Assembly (NCBI GenBank): GCA_017521425.1
Contig: JAFXCQ010000032.1
Location: forward strand, 124,001-188,000
Reading direction: 5' to 3'
DNA length: 64,000 bases
Origin: Clostridia bacterium
GTDB lineage: Bacteria > Bacillota > Clostridia > Oscillospirales > Acutalibacteraceae
The position numbers and the translations under genes were made by a program. Below are positions 51,612 through 60,262 of the stretch, one piece after another (within the stretch, counting starts at the first letter, position 1; each line of letters opens with the position of its first letter). A model generated the notes under the pieces. That model ran no database searches, was not told the DNA's origin, and was given only the letters and a program-made list of their open reading frames with translations.

Positions 51612-53615
51612 ATGAAGGCATTTTTGCCTTACATTCTTATTCCGTTAATGGTTATCGGTTTGATTCTTGTTTATTCAGGTTCAGAATCAAACGAAAAATT
51701 AGAGTATTATCAGGTAATTGAATTATTTGATAAGGGTGAAGTAAGTGAATACGAATTAAACATTGGTACAGGTGCTCTTACCTATACACTCAAAGACAGT
51801 AGTACAGGCAGATACTCTGTTCCTAATGTCAATATGTTTGTAAACGATATTCACGAGGATGTCGTAGAATACAACCGTGCTAACCCTGATGCACCAATTA
51901 AATATAACTATGTTTCAGGTGCGTCTTACTCATTCTGGCTCCAGATAATTCCTGTTATTTTCTGCGCTATTCTTGTAATTGCCGGTGGCTTTATATTTAT
52001 GAAGCGAATGGGTAATTCAATTTCAAGCGAAAATAACAGAGCAATGGGCTTTGGTAAAGCAAGAGTAAAATTCGGTGCCGATGAAAAAAGAAAAACAACC
52101 TTTGATAAGGTTGCAGGTGCCGATGAAGAAAAAGCAGAATTAGAAGAAATTGTTGAATTCTTAAAAGACCCACAGAAGTTTACAGACCTTGGTGCAAGAA
52201 TTCCAAAGGGTGTGCTTTTAGTGGGCCCTCCGGGTACTGGTAAAACTCTCTTGGCTCGTGCGGTTGCTGGTGAAGCAGATGTACCATTCTTCTCAATTTC
52301 AGGTTCAGACTTCGTTGAAATGTATGTTGGTGTCGGTGCTTCACGTGTTCGTGACCTTTTTGACCAAGCAAAGAAAAGCTCTCCATCAATAGTTTTCATC
52401 GATGAAATTGATGCTGTTGGTCGTCACAGAGGCGCAGGTATGGGTGGTGGCCACGATGAAAGAGAACAAACTCTTAACCAATTACTTGTTGAAATGGACG
52501 GTTTCGGCAACAACGAGGGTGTAATTATTATTGCCGCTACTAACCGTGCAGATATTTTAGACCCTGCACTTTTAAGACCGGGTCGTTTTGACAGACGCGT
52601 TACAGTTGGTCGCCCTGACTTAAAGGGCAGAGAAGAAATTTTAAAGGTTCACGCAAAGAACAAGCCATTAGGCCCTGACGTTGACCTCAAAAGCATTGCT
52701 CACGCAACAATCGGTTTCGTTGGTGCAGATCTTGAAAATCTTCTTAATGAAGCAGCACTTCTTGCGGCAAAACGCAACAAGAAAGCTATTACAATGGTTG
52801 AAATTGACGAAGCAACTATTAAAGTTGAAGTCGGTGCAGAAAAGAAATCTCATAGAATTACAGAAAAAGATAAAAGAATTACTGCATACCACGAAGCAGG
52901 TCACGCAGTTTCCGCATTTTATCTTGAAAACTGTGAACCTGTGTATGAAATTTCTATTATACCACGCGGTATGGCGGGTGGTTACACTCTTTACAGACAA
53001 CAGGAAGACAGAGCACATATGTTGAAGTCTGCAATGCTTGACAGAATTGTTACTTCAATGGGTGGTAGAGTTGCAGAGCAAATCACTTTTGGGGATATTT
53101 CAACAGGTGCTTCACAGGATATTTCAACTTCAACAGAAATTGCTCGTTCAATGGTTACCCGTTATGGTATGAGCGAAAAGCTCGGTCCTGTACTTTATGG
53201 TAAGGATAATGATGAAGTATTCTTGGGTATGGATTACAGCCACACAAAGAACTATTCAGAAGCTTATGCAAACACTATTGATGATGAGGTTAAAAGAATT
53301 CTTACAGATTGCTACGCATTGTGCGAAAAAATTCTTACAGAACACAATGATAAATTAGTTCTTATTGCAGAAACACTTATTAAAAATGAAAAAATCAGTG
53401 GCGCTCGCTTCCTTGAACTTATGGATGAAAACTATGACCCTGAAAATGATAAGGGAAATGATGAAGTTACTACTGAACAAACAACAGAAACTGTTGAAAC
53501 AAAAACAGAAGAAACTGTTAGTGAAACAACAGACGATGCTGTGAATGTAACAGAAAATCCTGTTCCATCAGTTACAGAGGATGTAATTGAACCAAACGAT
53601 AAAACAGAAGAATAA
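51612..53615 (+). CDS. ftsH: ATP-dependent zinc metalloprotease FtsH
   Basis: The 667-residue membrane AAA+ protease degrades misfolded membrane proteins and regulators. Two N-terminal helices (about 4-21 and 110-131) flank an external domain. The AAA domain has [24 protein letters not shown] and the [14 protein letters not shown]. The zinc protease motif is HEAGH. The C-terminal 60 residues are a Thr/Glu-rich acidic tail. ATG 51612 has no ribosome binding site. AGGTGA (51582-51587) is ideally spaced for the in-frame ATT 51594, which would add six residues (IKINDK) and may be the true start. It ends at a bidirectional terminator. Confidence 0.95.
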   Translation: MKAFLPYILIPLMVIGLILVYSGSESNEKLEYYQVIELFDKGEVSEYELNIGTGALTYTLKDSSTGRYSVPNVNMFVNDIHEDVVEYNRANPDAPIKYNYVSGASYSFWLQIIPVIFCAILVIAGGFIFMKRMGNSISSENNRAMGFGKARVKFGADEKRKTTFDKVAGADEEKAELEEIVEFLKDPQKFTDLGARIPKGVLLVGPPGTGKTLLARAVAGEADVPFFSISGSDFVEMYVGVGASRVRDLFDQAKKSSPSIVFIDEIDAVGRHRGAGMGGGHDEREQTLNQLLVEMDGFGNNEGVIIIAATNRADILDPALLRPGRFDRRVTVGRPDLKGREEILKVHAKNKPLGPDVDLKSIAHATIGFVGADLENLLNEAALLAAKRNKKAITMVEIDEATIKVEVGAEKKSHRITEKDKRITAYHEAGHAVSAFYLENCEPVYEISIIPRGMAGGYTLYRQQEDRAHMLKSAMLDRIVTSMGGRVAEQITFGDISTGASQDISTSTEIARSMVTRYGMSEKLGPVLYGKDNDEVFLGMDYSHTKNYSEAYANTIDDEVKRILTDCYALCEKILTEHNDKLVLIAETLIKNEKISGARFLELMDENYDPENDKGNDEVTTEQTTETVETKTEETVSETTDDAVNVTENPVPSVTEDVIEPNDKTEE

Positions 53616-53623
53616 AAGTAAAA

Positions 53624-53660
53624 CTCCCATTAACAAAGTCGTTTGTTAATGGGAGAATTT
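53624..53660. terminator. Bidirectional terminator between ftsH and thiN
   Basis: A perfect 14-bp stem (CTCCCATTAACAAA, loop GTCG) has an A-rich left flank and a T-rich right flank. It serves ftsH (+) and thiN (-), whose stop codon is next to it. Confidence 0.9.
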
Positions 53661-54290
53661 TTATTTTATAAGATTGTGAGTGCCTTCGAAAATTATAGTT
53701 AAAACGCCATCTGTTACAGTTATTTCACTTTCTTTACCTATGAATTCATTGCTCACACCAATGGGGAATGAAGGGGTGATTTCAGCATCATTCAATTCAT
53801 ATAAAAGACCGTTTATTGTAACACCTTTTGCAATGCCTGAAAGAGCGAAAACTGAAATGTATCCTTTTGCAGTATCTTTGAATTTTATAGATGAATTTTT
53901 AATAGCAGTTACAGTGTAATTGCCATCGTAAATATAAGCAATACCGCCATTTTCAGCAACAAAAGCTGCAGTCTGAATTGTCGCGAGTGTATGGTCTAAT
54001 CTGCCACCAATAGCACCATAAATTATAAAGGTTTTGTAGCCTTTTTCTAAACCGATTTTTACTGCTAAAAGCGTGTCGGTATCATCTTTTTTTACAGGAT
54101 GTTTTACAACATTTTCATTTTCTGGAATACTACCTAAAGAATCAAAATCACCAACAACTAAATCGGGTTTTATATTAAGCTTTTTTAAGGTGCTATAACC
54201 ACCGTCAGCCGCAATAATCAAGTCATTTTCTTGGGGATTAAAATCAGCGACGGAACACTCCAAAGCACCAAAAATATAACAAGTTTTCAT
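53661..54290 (-). CDS. thiN: Thiamine diphosphokinase
   Basis: The 209-residue enzyme converts thiamine to thiamine diphosphate with ATP. Motifs are LIIAADGGYSTLKKLNIKPDLVVGDFDSLG (about residues 27-58), KDDTDTLLAVKIGLEKGY and YGAIGGRLDHTLATIQTA. The C-terminal beta domain includes GITVNGL-like GVTINGLLYEL and GVSNEF. I chose ATG 54290: AAAGGTGAT lies seven bases upstream, whereas the in-frame ATG 54326 lies in the terminator stem of the upstream gene. It probably has its own weak expression or read-through from the Nudix operon. Confidence 0.93.
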   Translation of the reverse strand: MKTCYIFGALECSVADFNPQENDLIIAADGGYSTLKKLNIKPDLVVGDFDSLGSIPENENVVKHPVKKDDTDTLLAVKIGLEKGYKTFIIYGAIGGRLDHTLATIQTAAFVAENGGIAYIYDGNYTVTAIKNSSIKFKDTAKGYISVFALSGIAKGVTINGLLYELNDAEITPSFPIGVSNEFIGKESEITVTDGVLTIIFEGTHNLIK

Positions 54291-54307
54291 TTTAAAATCA
54301 CCTTTTA

Positions 54308-54346
54308 ATTCTAAAAAACTCGGCATTATGCCGAGTTTTTTAGAAT
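54308..54346 (-). terminator. Terminator of the small export protein gene
   Basis: A perfect 18-bp stem (ATTCTAAAAAACTCGGCA, loop TTA) contains the stop codon of the upstream minus-strand gene. It lies immediately before thiN, so thiN transcription depends on read-through or an internal promoter I did not find. Confidence 0.8.
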
Positions 54347-54828
54347 ATTCCGTATGTCACAAGCGACATTATAAGTCCTGCAATGAATACACCAAGTGCG
54401 ATAATTGGTAAGCATTTTTTAAAGCGTAAATCCATAAGTGCCGCAATTAAAGCACCTGTCCAACCACCTGTACCAGGTAACGGGATTGCTACAAAAATTA
54501 AAAGTCCCCATTCTTTGTACTTTTGCATTGTGCCTTTTTTCTTGTCTGAACGTGCTTCTAATTTTTCTACTATTTTTTCTAAGTGTTTGTTTTTTCTCAT
54601 AAAAGCAAAGATTTTTCTTATGAAAAGTAATATGAAGGGAATAGGAATCATATTACCGATATAACAGATTAAAAATGCTTTTAAAAAGTCAATTTCTAAA
54701 AGAAGTGAAGCAATCATACCGCCACGGATTTCTAATACAGGAAAAAGTGAAATCACAAAAGCAATGAGCTCTGGCGGGATTTCATTCTTTAAGAAATCTA
54801 CAACAGCGGTTACTATTTCTTGTACCAT
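54340..54828 (-). CDS. Small multidrug-export-like membrane protein
   Basis: The 162-residue protein matches the Sm_multidrug_ex (COG2426) family. It has about four helices, with the hallmark PVLEIRGGMIASLLL and GLLIFVAIPLPGTGGWTGALIAALM. A basic cytosolic loop (LEARSDKKKGTMQKYKEW) lies between helices two and three. The drug-export name is historical; transport activity is not established. It starts 1-2 bases after the Nudix gene stop and shares its operon. Confidence 0.88.
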   Translation of the reverse strand: MVQEIVTAVVDFLKNEIPPELIAFVISLFPVLEIRGGMIASLLLEIDFLKAFLICYIGNMIPIPFILLFIRKIFAFMRKNKHLEKIVEKLEARSDKKKGTMQKYKEWGLLIFVAIPLPGTGGWTGALIAALMDLRFKKCLPIIALGVFIAGLIMSLVTYGIF

Positions 54829-54829
54829 T

Positions 54830-55579
54830 TTATACCTCTTCTGATGTTATTAACCCTTTTGAAATTAAGTGTTCTCTTGCGTCGTGGAGAATAGTTTTAT
54901 CATTCTCAAATTTTAAGTTTTTATAAGCATTTTCGTAAGTGAGCCAGATGTAATCCTCAATTTCTTCTTTTTGAATAATTGTCTGTGTATCATCTGTTTT
55001 AGCCACATACACATAAACAGTTTTATGAATTCTGTTCTGAATTGTGTATTCTGATTTTGAAACGAAATCAGGAATAATGTCAATGTGAATACCTGTTTCT
55101 TCTAAAACTTCACGCTTTGCAGTTTCTTCTGCAGTTTCGCCATCTTCCATATGCCCTTTAGGGAATCCCCAGTTAGAGCTACGGTTGTTTTTTATAAGTA
55201 AATAGCGAATCTGTCCGTTTATGTTTCTGTAAATAACTGCACCACAAGAACGCTCATATCTGCATTCAAGATTGTATTTTCTGCCTTCGGTAAGGAATGA
55301 AATTGCGTTTCTTATTTCGCAATCAATAAATCTTTTTGATTTTGGTGCCGCAATAAGCTTAACATCACCTGTATCAAGAAAACGAACAGAAGCGATAATT
55401 CTGCCATCAAAATGCTTTACGGGATTGTCGATTCCCATTACAAGAACGCCGCTAATGGGAGAGTAGGGCTTGAACTTACCAATAGGCTGACCGTGATTGA
55501 GCTTGTAAACTCTGCCGGTGTCACCTAAAGGTGTACCTACTTGCTCAGTTATACTGAGTCGTATTAATTTGCCTAACAT
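54830..55579 (-). CDS. Nudix hydrolase fused to an inorganic-pyrophosphatase-like domain
   Basis: The 249-residue product has two parts. The first 110 or so residues (VLVMGIDNPVKHFDGRIIASVRFLD, then KLIAAPKSKRFIDCEIRNA) read like the small family I pyrophosphatase domain of Firmicutes. The acidic metal cluster of that enzyme is reduced. The second part is a Nudix domain with GFPKGHMEDGETAEETAKREVLEETGI, matching GX5EX7REUXEEXGU. I chose ATG 55579 (GAGGT nine bases upstream) over ATG 55615. The Nudix half resembles diadenosine-polyphosphate or RNA-cap-type hydrolases. A promoter and a 5'-UTR hairpin precede it. Confidence 0.85.
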   Translation of the reverse strand: MLGKLIRLSITEQVGTPLGDTGRVYKLNHGQPIGKFKPYSPISGVLVMGIDNPVKHFDGRIIASVRFLDTGDVKLIAAPKSKRFIDCEIRNAISFLTEGRKYNLECRYERSCGAVIYRNINGQIRYLLIKNNRSSNWGFPKGHMEDGETAEETAKREVLEETGIHIDIIPDFVSKSEYTIQNRIHKTVYVYVAKTDDTQTIIQKEEIEDYIWLTYENAYKNLKFENDKTILHDAREHLISKGLITSEEV

Positions 55580-55601
55580 TGAAATAAACCTCACAAATAA
55601 C

Positions 55602-55630
55602 AGGGTAATATCCACAAATTAAATTACCCT
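55602..55630 (-). other. 5'-UTR hairpin upstream of the Nudix gene
   Basis: An 8-bp stem AGGGTAAT with ATTACCCT and a 13-base loop lies between the promoter at 55648-55676 and the start codon. There is no T-run after it, so it is more likely an mRNA structure than a terminator. Confidence 0.4.
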
Positions 55631-55647
55631 AACAAAATCTACCAAAT

Positions 55648-55676
55648 ATTATAACTCTAAATACTTTATCTTGCAA
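55648..55676 (-). promoter_or_regulatory. Promoter of the Nudix-export-thiN genes
   Basis: On the minus strand TTGCAA and TATAAT are separated by exactly 17 bases, about 70 bases upstream of the Nudix start. Confidence 0.7.
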
Positions 55677-55733
55677 TATAAAAATGCAGATATTTTAAGA
55701 ATTTTTAAGAAAATTATTAAAATATCATAAAAT

Positions 55734-55777
55734 TATCAAGGCAATATGTTTCAATGAAGAAACATATTGCCTTGATA
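55734..55777 (-). terminator. Terminator of thyX
   Basis: A perfect 19-bp stem (55734-55752 with 55759-55777, core AAGGCAATATGTTTC) has a six-base loop. It directly abuts the thyX stop codon. The flanking sequence is AT-rich. Confidence 0.8.
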
Positions 55778-57163
55778 TTAAAGTTCTTTGAAAGTTTTCT
55801 TGATTTCTGCTGCCTGACCGCAAGTCATAGCACCCTCTGTGCATTTGTTTACATAACAGCTTGGACCATAGAAATTAAATATAGTCGGGTCTGCTTTACG
55901 AAGCTTTTTGAGCATATCAACAGCAAAATCTCTTATTTCCCATTGAGCGCGATTGCAAGAACGCAGCTTCATGAATAAAAGCAATTCTCTACCATTGATA
56001 GTTGTAACAAAATCAACTGTATTACCACTTAATTGAATGTAAGCTAAAAGACCATCACTTATACCTTGTTCTTTTAAATTGTCATAAAGGTCTGCGGTTT
56101 TCTGGAATGCAGTTTTATAACGCTCTAAAAGTTCAGGCTTCTTAACAATTGTTTCAGGTAAAATAAATCTTCTTCTGTTAGTAAGTGTAAGTGAAGGGAT
56201 TCCTATTGACTGAATTCTGTGACGGGCAAAGTGTGTAAGACAAGAGAGTGAAACATTGTTGATTCTGAATGTGAATGTAACTGCTTCAAGAGGTCTTTGT
56301 CTTTTTGAATTTATAACCTCTTTAATAATTTTTGCACATTCTTTTTCATCACTTATGATATTTTCAATCTGCGCAGTAGGCAAGCCTAAAGACTCAATAA
56401 GAGCTGCTCTTGCAACACATTTAGAAGCATCTGGTGTGTAGTTGAGAAGCTCAACTGCTTCTTCGCTTTCAACAAGAGAGTCATCTCTTTTATAAGAGAA
56501 ACGAGGAACATCCTGAACATCAGGGCGACGAGTTTCGAAATCTGTGAAAATACCAGGTGTTAATTTTTTAGCCTGCTCATAAAGTGAAAGACCTAAATTT
56601 TTGAGTTCAGGGAATGAAGAACCTCTGCCATAAATCATTGCGTAAAGCATATTAACGAGCTCTCTTGCATTAAGTGTGCAATAGAAGTTACTGTAAAGTG
56701 AATATGGAAGAATAAAACGAGCATCTTCTTTAGGAATACCTGCATCAATAAACTGACGATATTCCTCATAAAGATAGTTCATATGCTCTAAATATTTATC
56801 CTGAACTGATTTTGACTCAAACTTAGGAATAAAGTAACCAAGCTCACCAAAATCAACATATCTTCTTGATTTTACTGTGAAAGATGCAAGTCTGAATTCT
56901 ATTACAAACTGTTCAACAAGAACTGAAACATTCTGGAAAGCTAAATTGAAAACTGTGTGTTCAATAGTTGATGTGTGACCAGAACGAGTTACTTTTGAAA
57001 TAAGATTAGCATTCTTTTCGGCATCTTTTGAAAGCTCAAGAATTTCGAGTGCAGTACCAGGCTGTGTTGAGATTCTGCCAGAAGCAGCAGGGATTTGTTC
57101 GCCTGTGTCAGTAAGTCCGACAATAACCGCTTTTGAGTTCAAATTGAATTCGGTAGTAGTCAT
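55778..57163 (-). CDS. thyX: FAD-dependent thymidylate synthase, tandem two-domain form
   Basis: ThyX makes dTMP from dUMP with methylenetetrahydrofolate and FAD. Ordinary ThyX is about 220 residues; this protein has 461 and contains two ThyX-like halves. Half one keeps GHTSTIEH (residues 62-69) but its RHR is EFR (89-91), followed by the X7-S. Half two keeps RHR-X7-S (314-316, Ser 324) and RAQWEIR but has lost the GH...EH motif (it reads KRQRPLEAV). The halves are thus complementary. The start ATG has GGAGG six bases upstream. It is monocistronic, with its own promoter and terminator. Confidence 0.9.
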   Translation of the reverse strand: MTTTEFNLNSKAVIVGLTDTGEQIPAASGRISTQPGTALEILELSKDAEKNANLISKVTRSGHTSTIEHTVFNLAFQNVSVLVEQFVIEFRLASFTVKSRRYVDFGELGYFIPKFESKSVQDKYLEHMNYLYEEYRQFIDAGIPKEDARFILPYSLYSNFYCTLNARELVNMLYAMIYGRGSSFPELKNLGLSLYEQAKKLTPGIFTDFETRRPDVQDVPRFSYKRDDSLVESEEAVELLNYTPDASKCVARAALIESLGLPTAQIENIISDEKECAKIIKEVINSKRQRPLEAVTFTFRINNVSLSCLTHFARHRIQSIGIPSLTLTNRRRFILPETIVKKPELLERYKTAFQKTADLYDNLKEQGISDGLLAYIQLSGNTVDFVTTINGRELLLFMKLRSCNRAQWEIRDFAVDMLKKLRKADPTIFNFYGPSCYVNKCTEGAMTCGQAAEIKKTFKEL

Positions 57164-57218
57164 AGGTTACCTCCGTTTTGGTGTGTGAAAACACCATTCT
57201 TAAAAACAATCTTTTCCC

Positions 57219-57247
57219 ATTTTATCACAATTTGTCAGATTCTGCAA
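57219..57247 (-). promoter_or_regulatory. Promoter of thyX
   Basis: On the minus strand TTGCAG and TAAAAT are separated by 17 bases with an extended -10 TG. It lies about 55 bases upstream of the start codon. Confidence 0.65.
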
Positions 57248-57341
57248 GTGTAATTTGGATTTCTAAAAAATTACCCTGCAATATCTTGTAGAAATAAGTG
57301 AAAAAAATTATAAAAATGTACAAATATATAGTGTTTTAATA

Positions 57342-57370
57342 TTGAAATTTAATTGCATATATGGTATTAT
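57342..57370 (+). promoter_or_regulatory. Promoter of the hydrolase-miaB-ylbF-mutSL run
   Basis: TTGAAA (57342-57347) and TATTAT (57365-57370) have a 17-base spacer and an extended -10 TG. The leader is about 120 bases long. The 57164-57499 gap contains this and the thyX promoter, and nothing else I can support. Confidence 0.68.
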
Positions 57371-57499
57371 ATTTTTAATTGTGGGATTGTGCGTTTTTTT
57401 GTGTTTTTGGAATAAAAAACATACGTTAATACACAACTTTATTGTGGAATTATGTTTTCGCACACTCACTCTGACAATATCTGAAAGGGGTAACAAACT

Positions 57500-58432
57500 A
57501 TGGCAATTATCAAAAAGGAAGCATATTATAATTCTTCAACAGGTGTTAATAAAATCCGCGCTTTAATCTGGGCAGATGACAGTGTTGAGCCAGTTGGTAT
57601 TTTTCAGATTGCTCACGGGGTAAGTGAACATATTGACCGTTACGACCATTTTGCAAGATTTTTAGCAGAAAAGGGTTACATAGTTTGTGGTAACGACCAT
57701 TTAGGTCACGGTAAATCTGTTTCTTCACCTGAAGATTTAGGCTTTACTGCAGAGGAGGATGGCTTCAGGCGATTTGTTGACGATATGCATATTCTCTATA
57801 ACATTATGCACAAGCGTTACCCTGATTTGAAATATTACTTATTTGGTCACAGTATGGGTTCATTCTGTGCAAGAGTTTATGCAGGTACTTTCTCAGAAGA
57901 TTTATCTGGTCTTATTATCTGTGGTACAGGTCAGGCACCTTCAGGACTCGAGTTTGGCATAAACACTTTAAGAGAGTTAACTCAAAAATTTGGCCCAAGA
58001 ACAAGGAACAAAATTATGGCGGGTGCTTTAAATAAAATTTCTTCTATGGGCATTAAAGATAAAACTTCAGATTTAGACTGGTTAAGCTACAACAAAAAGA
58101 ATGTTGAAGAGTACAGCAAAGACCCACTTTGCGGAATAGAATTAACAGTCGCAGGTATGAGAGATTTAGGTTCAATTACACTTCTTGCAAGTGATAAGTT
58201 GTGGCCTGCATCTGTAAGAGTAGGACTTCCTATTCTCATTATTTCAGGTGGCGAAGACCCGATTGGTATGAACGGTAAAGCACCTGTTGCTTGTGCAGAC
58301 AGTCTTATTGCTTGTGGTCACGAGCCTGAGGTTGTAATTTACCCTGCTATGCGTCACGAAATTTTAAATGAAGAAGCAAATGAAAAGGTTTACCTTGACA
58401 TTTTAGGTTTTCTTAATACTGCATCATTCTGA
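57500..58432 (+). CDS. Alpha/beta hydrolase, lysophospholipase/monoacylglycerol-lipase type
   Basis: The 310-residue cytosolic protein has the Hydrolase_4 signature. IFQIAHGVSEHIDRYDHFARFLAEKGY leads with the oxyanion HG, then NDHLGHGKSV and the nucleophile elbow LFGHSMGSF (Ser about residue 116). The acid is in ISGGEDPIG and the His in MRHEILNE. Likely substrates are lysophospholipids or monoglycerides. GAAAGGGG lies 11 bases upstream. It precedes miaB by 16 bases, so the two are probably co-transcribed; the functional link is unclear. Confidence 0.9.
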   Translation: MAIIKKEAYYNSSTGVNKIRALIWADDSVEPVGIFQIAHGVSEHIDRYDHFARFLAEKGYIVCGNDHLGHGKSVSSPEDLGFTAEEDGFRRFVDDMHILYNIMHKRYPDLKYYLFGHSMGSFCARVYAGTFSEDLSGLIICGTGQAPSGLEFGINTLRELTQKFGPRTRNKIMAGALNKISSMGIKDKTSDLDWLSYNKKNVEEYSKDPLCGIELTVAGMRDLGSITLLASDKLWPASVRVGLPILIISGGEDPIGMNGKAPVACADSLIACGHEPEVVIYPAMRHEILNEEANEKVYLDILGFLNTASF

Positions 58433-58448
58433 AAGGTAGTTAATAAAT

Positions 58449-59675
58449 TTGCAGAAAAATAAATTTTTCGTTCCCGAAACAGAGCTTGCGGAACAAAACG
58501 AATATAAGAAAAAAGTTAAAAATATAGTTAAATCAAGATTTCAACAGGAAACCCCGAAAGCATTTGTTCACACTTATGGTTGTCAGGGCAATGTTGCTGA
58601 CAGTGAGCACATAAAGGGTCAGCTTATTGAAATGGGTTATTCAATGACCGAAGAACTCCAGAGTGCCGACATAATTATCTATAACACCTGTGCAATCCGT
58701 GAACACGCGGAAGACAGAGTTTTCGGTAATGTCGGTGCATTAAAAACTCTGAAGAAGAAAAATCCAAATTTAGTAATCGGTCTTTGTGGTTGTATGATGC
58801 AACAAGACCATATCGCAGAAAAAATCAAAAACAGCTACCCTTATGTCAATCTTGTTTTTGGTACACATGCACTTCACAAATTACCAGAATTACTCTTTAA
58901 GGTTTTCAAAACTAAAAAACGAGTTTTCTCTATTGAAGAGTGTGATGGTGTAATTGCAGAGGGAATGCCTAATGAACGCGATAGCGGTGAAAACGCGTGG
59001 CTTCCTATTATGTATGGTTGTGATAACTTCTGTTCTTATTGTGTTGTGCCTTATGTAAGAGGCAGAGAGCGTAGTCGCGAAGCAGATGTTGTTTTAAAAG
59101 AGGCAGAGGCTTTAATAAAAGAGGGCTACAAAAAAATAACTCTTTTAGGTCAGAATGTTAATTCTTATGGCAAAAGCTTAGAAAATGGAATTAACTTTTC
59201 AGAGCTCGTAAGAAGATTAGATAAAATAGAGGGTGACTACACCTTTGATTTTATGACATCTCACCCGAAGGATTGTACAAAAGAGCTTATTGATGTTTTA
59301 GCATCTTCAGAACATTTCTGTGGTCACTTGCATTTACCGGTTCAATCCGGAAACAATAGAGTTTTAAAAGAGATGAACAGAAAATATACAAGAGAGCATT
59401 ATCTCGATTTGGTAAACTATGCAAAAGAAAAAATTCCTCAGGTAGATATTACTACTGATATCATTGTAGGTTTCCCTGGTGAAACTTATGAGGAATTTTT
59501 AGATACAGTTTCTCTTGTCAAAGAAGTGAAATATGGTTCAATGTTCACATTTATTTACTCAAAGCGTAAAGGAACAAAGGCGGCAGATTTCCCTGATGAA
59601 ATAACAAAAGAAGAAAAAACAAAATGGTTTATGGAGCTTCTTAAAGTACAGGAAGAAATTACGAAAGAACAATGA
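58449..59675 (+). CDS. miaB: tRNA-2-methylthio-N6-dimethylallyladenosine synthase lacking the TRAM domain
   Basis: MiaB is a radical-SAM methylthiotransferase acting on A37 of tRNAs. The 408-residue product has the N-terminal cluster cysteines (HTYGCQGN, IIYNTCAIRE, GLCGCMMQQ). The radical-SAM motif is CDNFCSYC, followed by RGRERSR, HLPVQSGNNRVLKEMNR and DIIVGFPGET. Usual length is about 440-480; the C-terminal TRAM domain that binds tRNA is absent. The protein ends at EITKEQ, with the TGA directly before the two-hairpin repeat at 59676, and no TRAM remnant lies beyond. The start is TTG 58449 with AAAGG upstream. The neighbours ylbF and mutS match Bacillus order. Confidence 0.92.
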   Translation: MQKNKFFVPETELAEQNEYKKKVKNIVKSRFQQETPKAFVHTYGCQGNVADSEHIKGQLIEMGYSMTEELQSADIIIYNTCAIREHAEDRVFGNVGALKTLKKKNPNLVIGLCGCMMQQDHIAEKIKNSYPYVNLVFGTHALHKLPELLFKVFKTKKRVFSIEECDGVIAEGMPNERDSGENAWLPIMYGCDNFCSYCVVPYVRGRERSREADVVLKEAEALIKEGYKKITLLGQNVNSYGKSLENGINFSELVRRLDKIEGDYTFDFMTSHPKDCTKELIDVLASSEHFCGHLHLPVQSGNNRVLKEMNRKYTREHYLDLVNYAKEKIPQVDITTDIIVGFPGETYEEFLDTVSLVKEVKYGSMFTFIYSKRKGTKAADFPDEITKEEKTKWFMELLKVQEEITKEQ

Positions 59676-59735
59676 CCTCTCTTGCGAAGAGAGGGGGCCA
59701 CGCGTAAGTGTGGTGGAGAGTTCTGACGAAGTGTA
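59676..59735 (+). repeat. REP-like double-hairpin repeat at the miaB 3' end
   Basis: Hairpin one is CCTCTCTT-GCG-AAGAGAGG (59676-59694). Hairpin two is CCACGC-GTAA-GTGTGG (59698-59713). GGAGAGTTCTGACGAAGTG follows. Its GC content is well above the surroundings. From general familiarity such double hairpins are dispersed in gut Clostridia, but copy number here was not tested. It begins one base after the miaB stop codon. The remainder of the gap (59736-59806) holds the ylbF leader only. Confidence 0.65.
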
Positions 59736-59806
59736 CAATAAGATTTTTCTACCTTATAAACAATGTTTCATTGTGAAATTTTTTATAAAAGAAAGGAAGT
59801 ATAACA

Positions 59807-60220
59807 ATGAGTGTTATCGAACTTACAAGACAATTAGGCGCAGCTATCCAGGCTGACGAACGCTACAAAGCTTTTGACGAAGCAAAAAAAGCAAATGATG
59901 CAGACAAGGAATTAAACGACCTTATCGGTAAAATTAACCTTGTTCAGCTCAACTATCAGCAAGAAGCTGCAAAAGGCGAAGAGGCTGACGAAAAAGTAAT
60001 GGAAAATTACGGCAAAGAATTTGAAGAACTCTATCGTGCAGTAATGCTTAACGGTAATATGGTTAAGTTTGAAGCAGCAAAAACTGCTATTGACGATATG
60101 ATGAACGAAATTATGGGTATCCTTGCTCTTTGTATTGATGGACAAGACCCTGCAACTTGCGAACCAGCACACGAACATTCTTGTGGCGGTAGTTGCGATA
60201 GCTGCGGCGGTTGCCACTAA
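59807..60220 (+). CDS. YlbF/YmcA family regulator with Cys/His-rich tail
   Basis: The 137-residue protein is helical and starts SVIELTRQLGAAIQADERYKAF, with a YlbF-type core to about residue 110. In Bacillus, YlbF and YmcA with YaaT form a complex affecting RNase Y and development and carrying iron-sulfur clusters. The tail CEPAHEHSCGGSCDSCGGCH has five cysteines and three histidines suitable for a metal centre. The position after miaB and before mutS matches ymcA in Bacillus. AAGGAAG lies eight bases upstream. Confidence 0.88.
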   Translation: MSVIELTRQLGAAIQADERYKAFDEAKKANDADKELNDLIGKINLVQLNYQQEAAKGEEADEKVMENYGKEFEELYRAVMLNGNMVKFEAAKTAIDDMMNEIMGILALCIDGQDPATCEPAHEHSCGGSCDSCGGCH

Positions 60221-60262
60221 TAATTATTTTTAAATTTATTCAGAATTTGGTTGAGGTGTAGT

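Noticed and set aside
51926..52399. 157-codon minus-strand ORF inside ftsH
   Set aside because: It lies antisense to the conserved AAA domain and has no ribosome binding site or recognisable family.
57342..57566. 74-codon ORF upstream of the lysophospholipase-like gene
   Set aside because: It overlaps the promoter and the start of the real gene, has no ribosome binding site, and its composition is that of AT-rich non-coding DNA.
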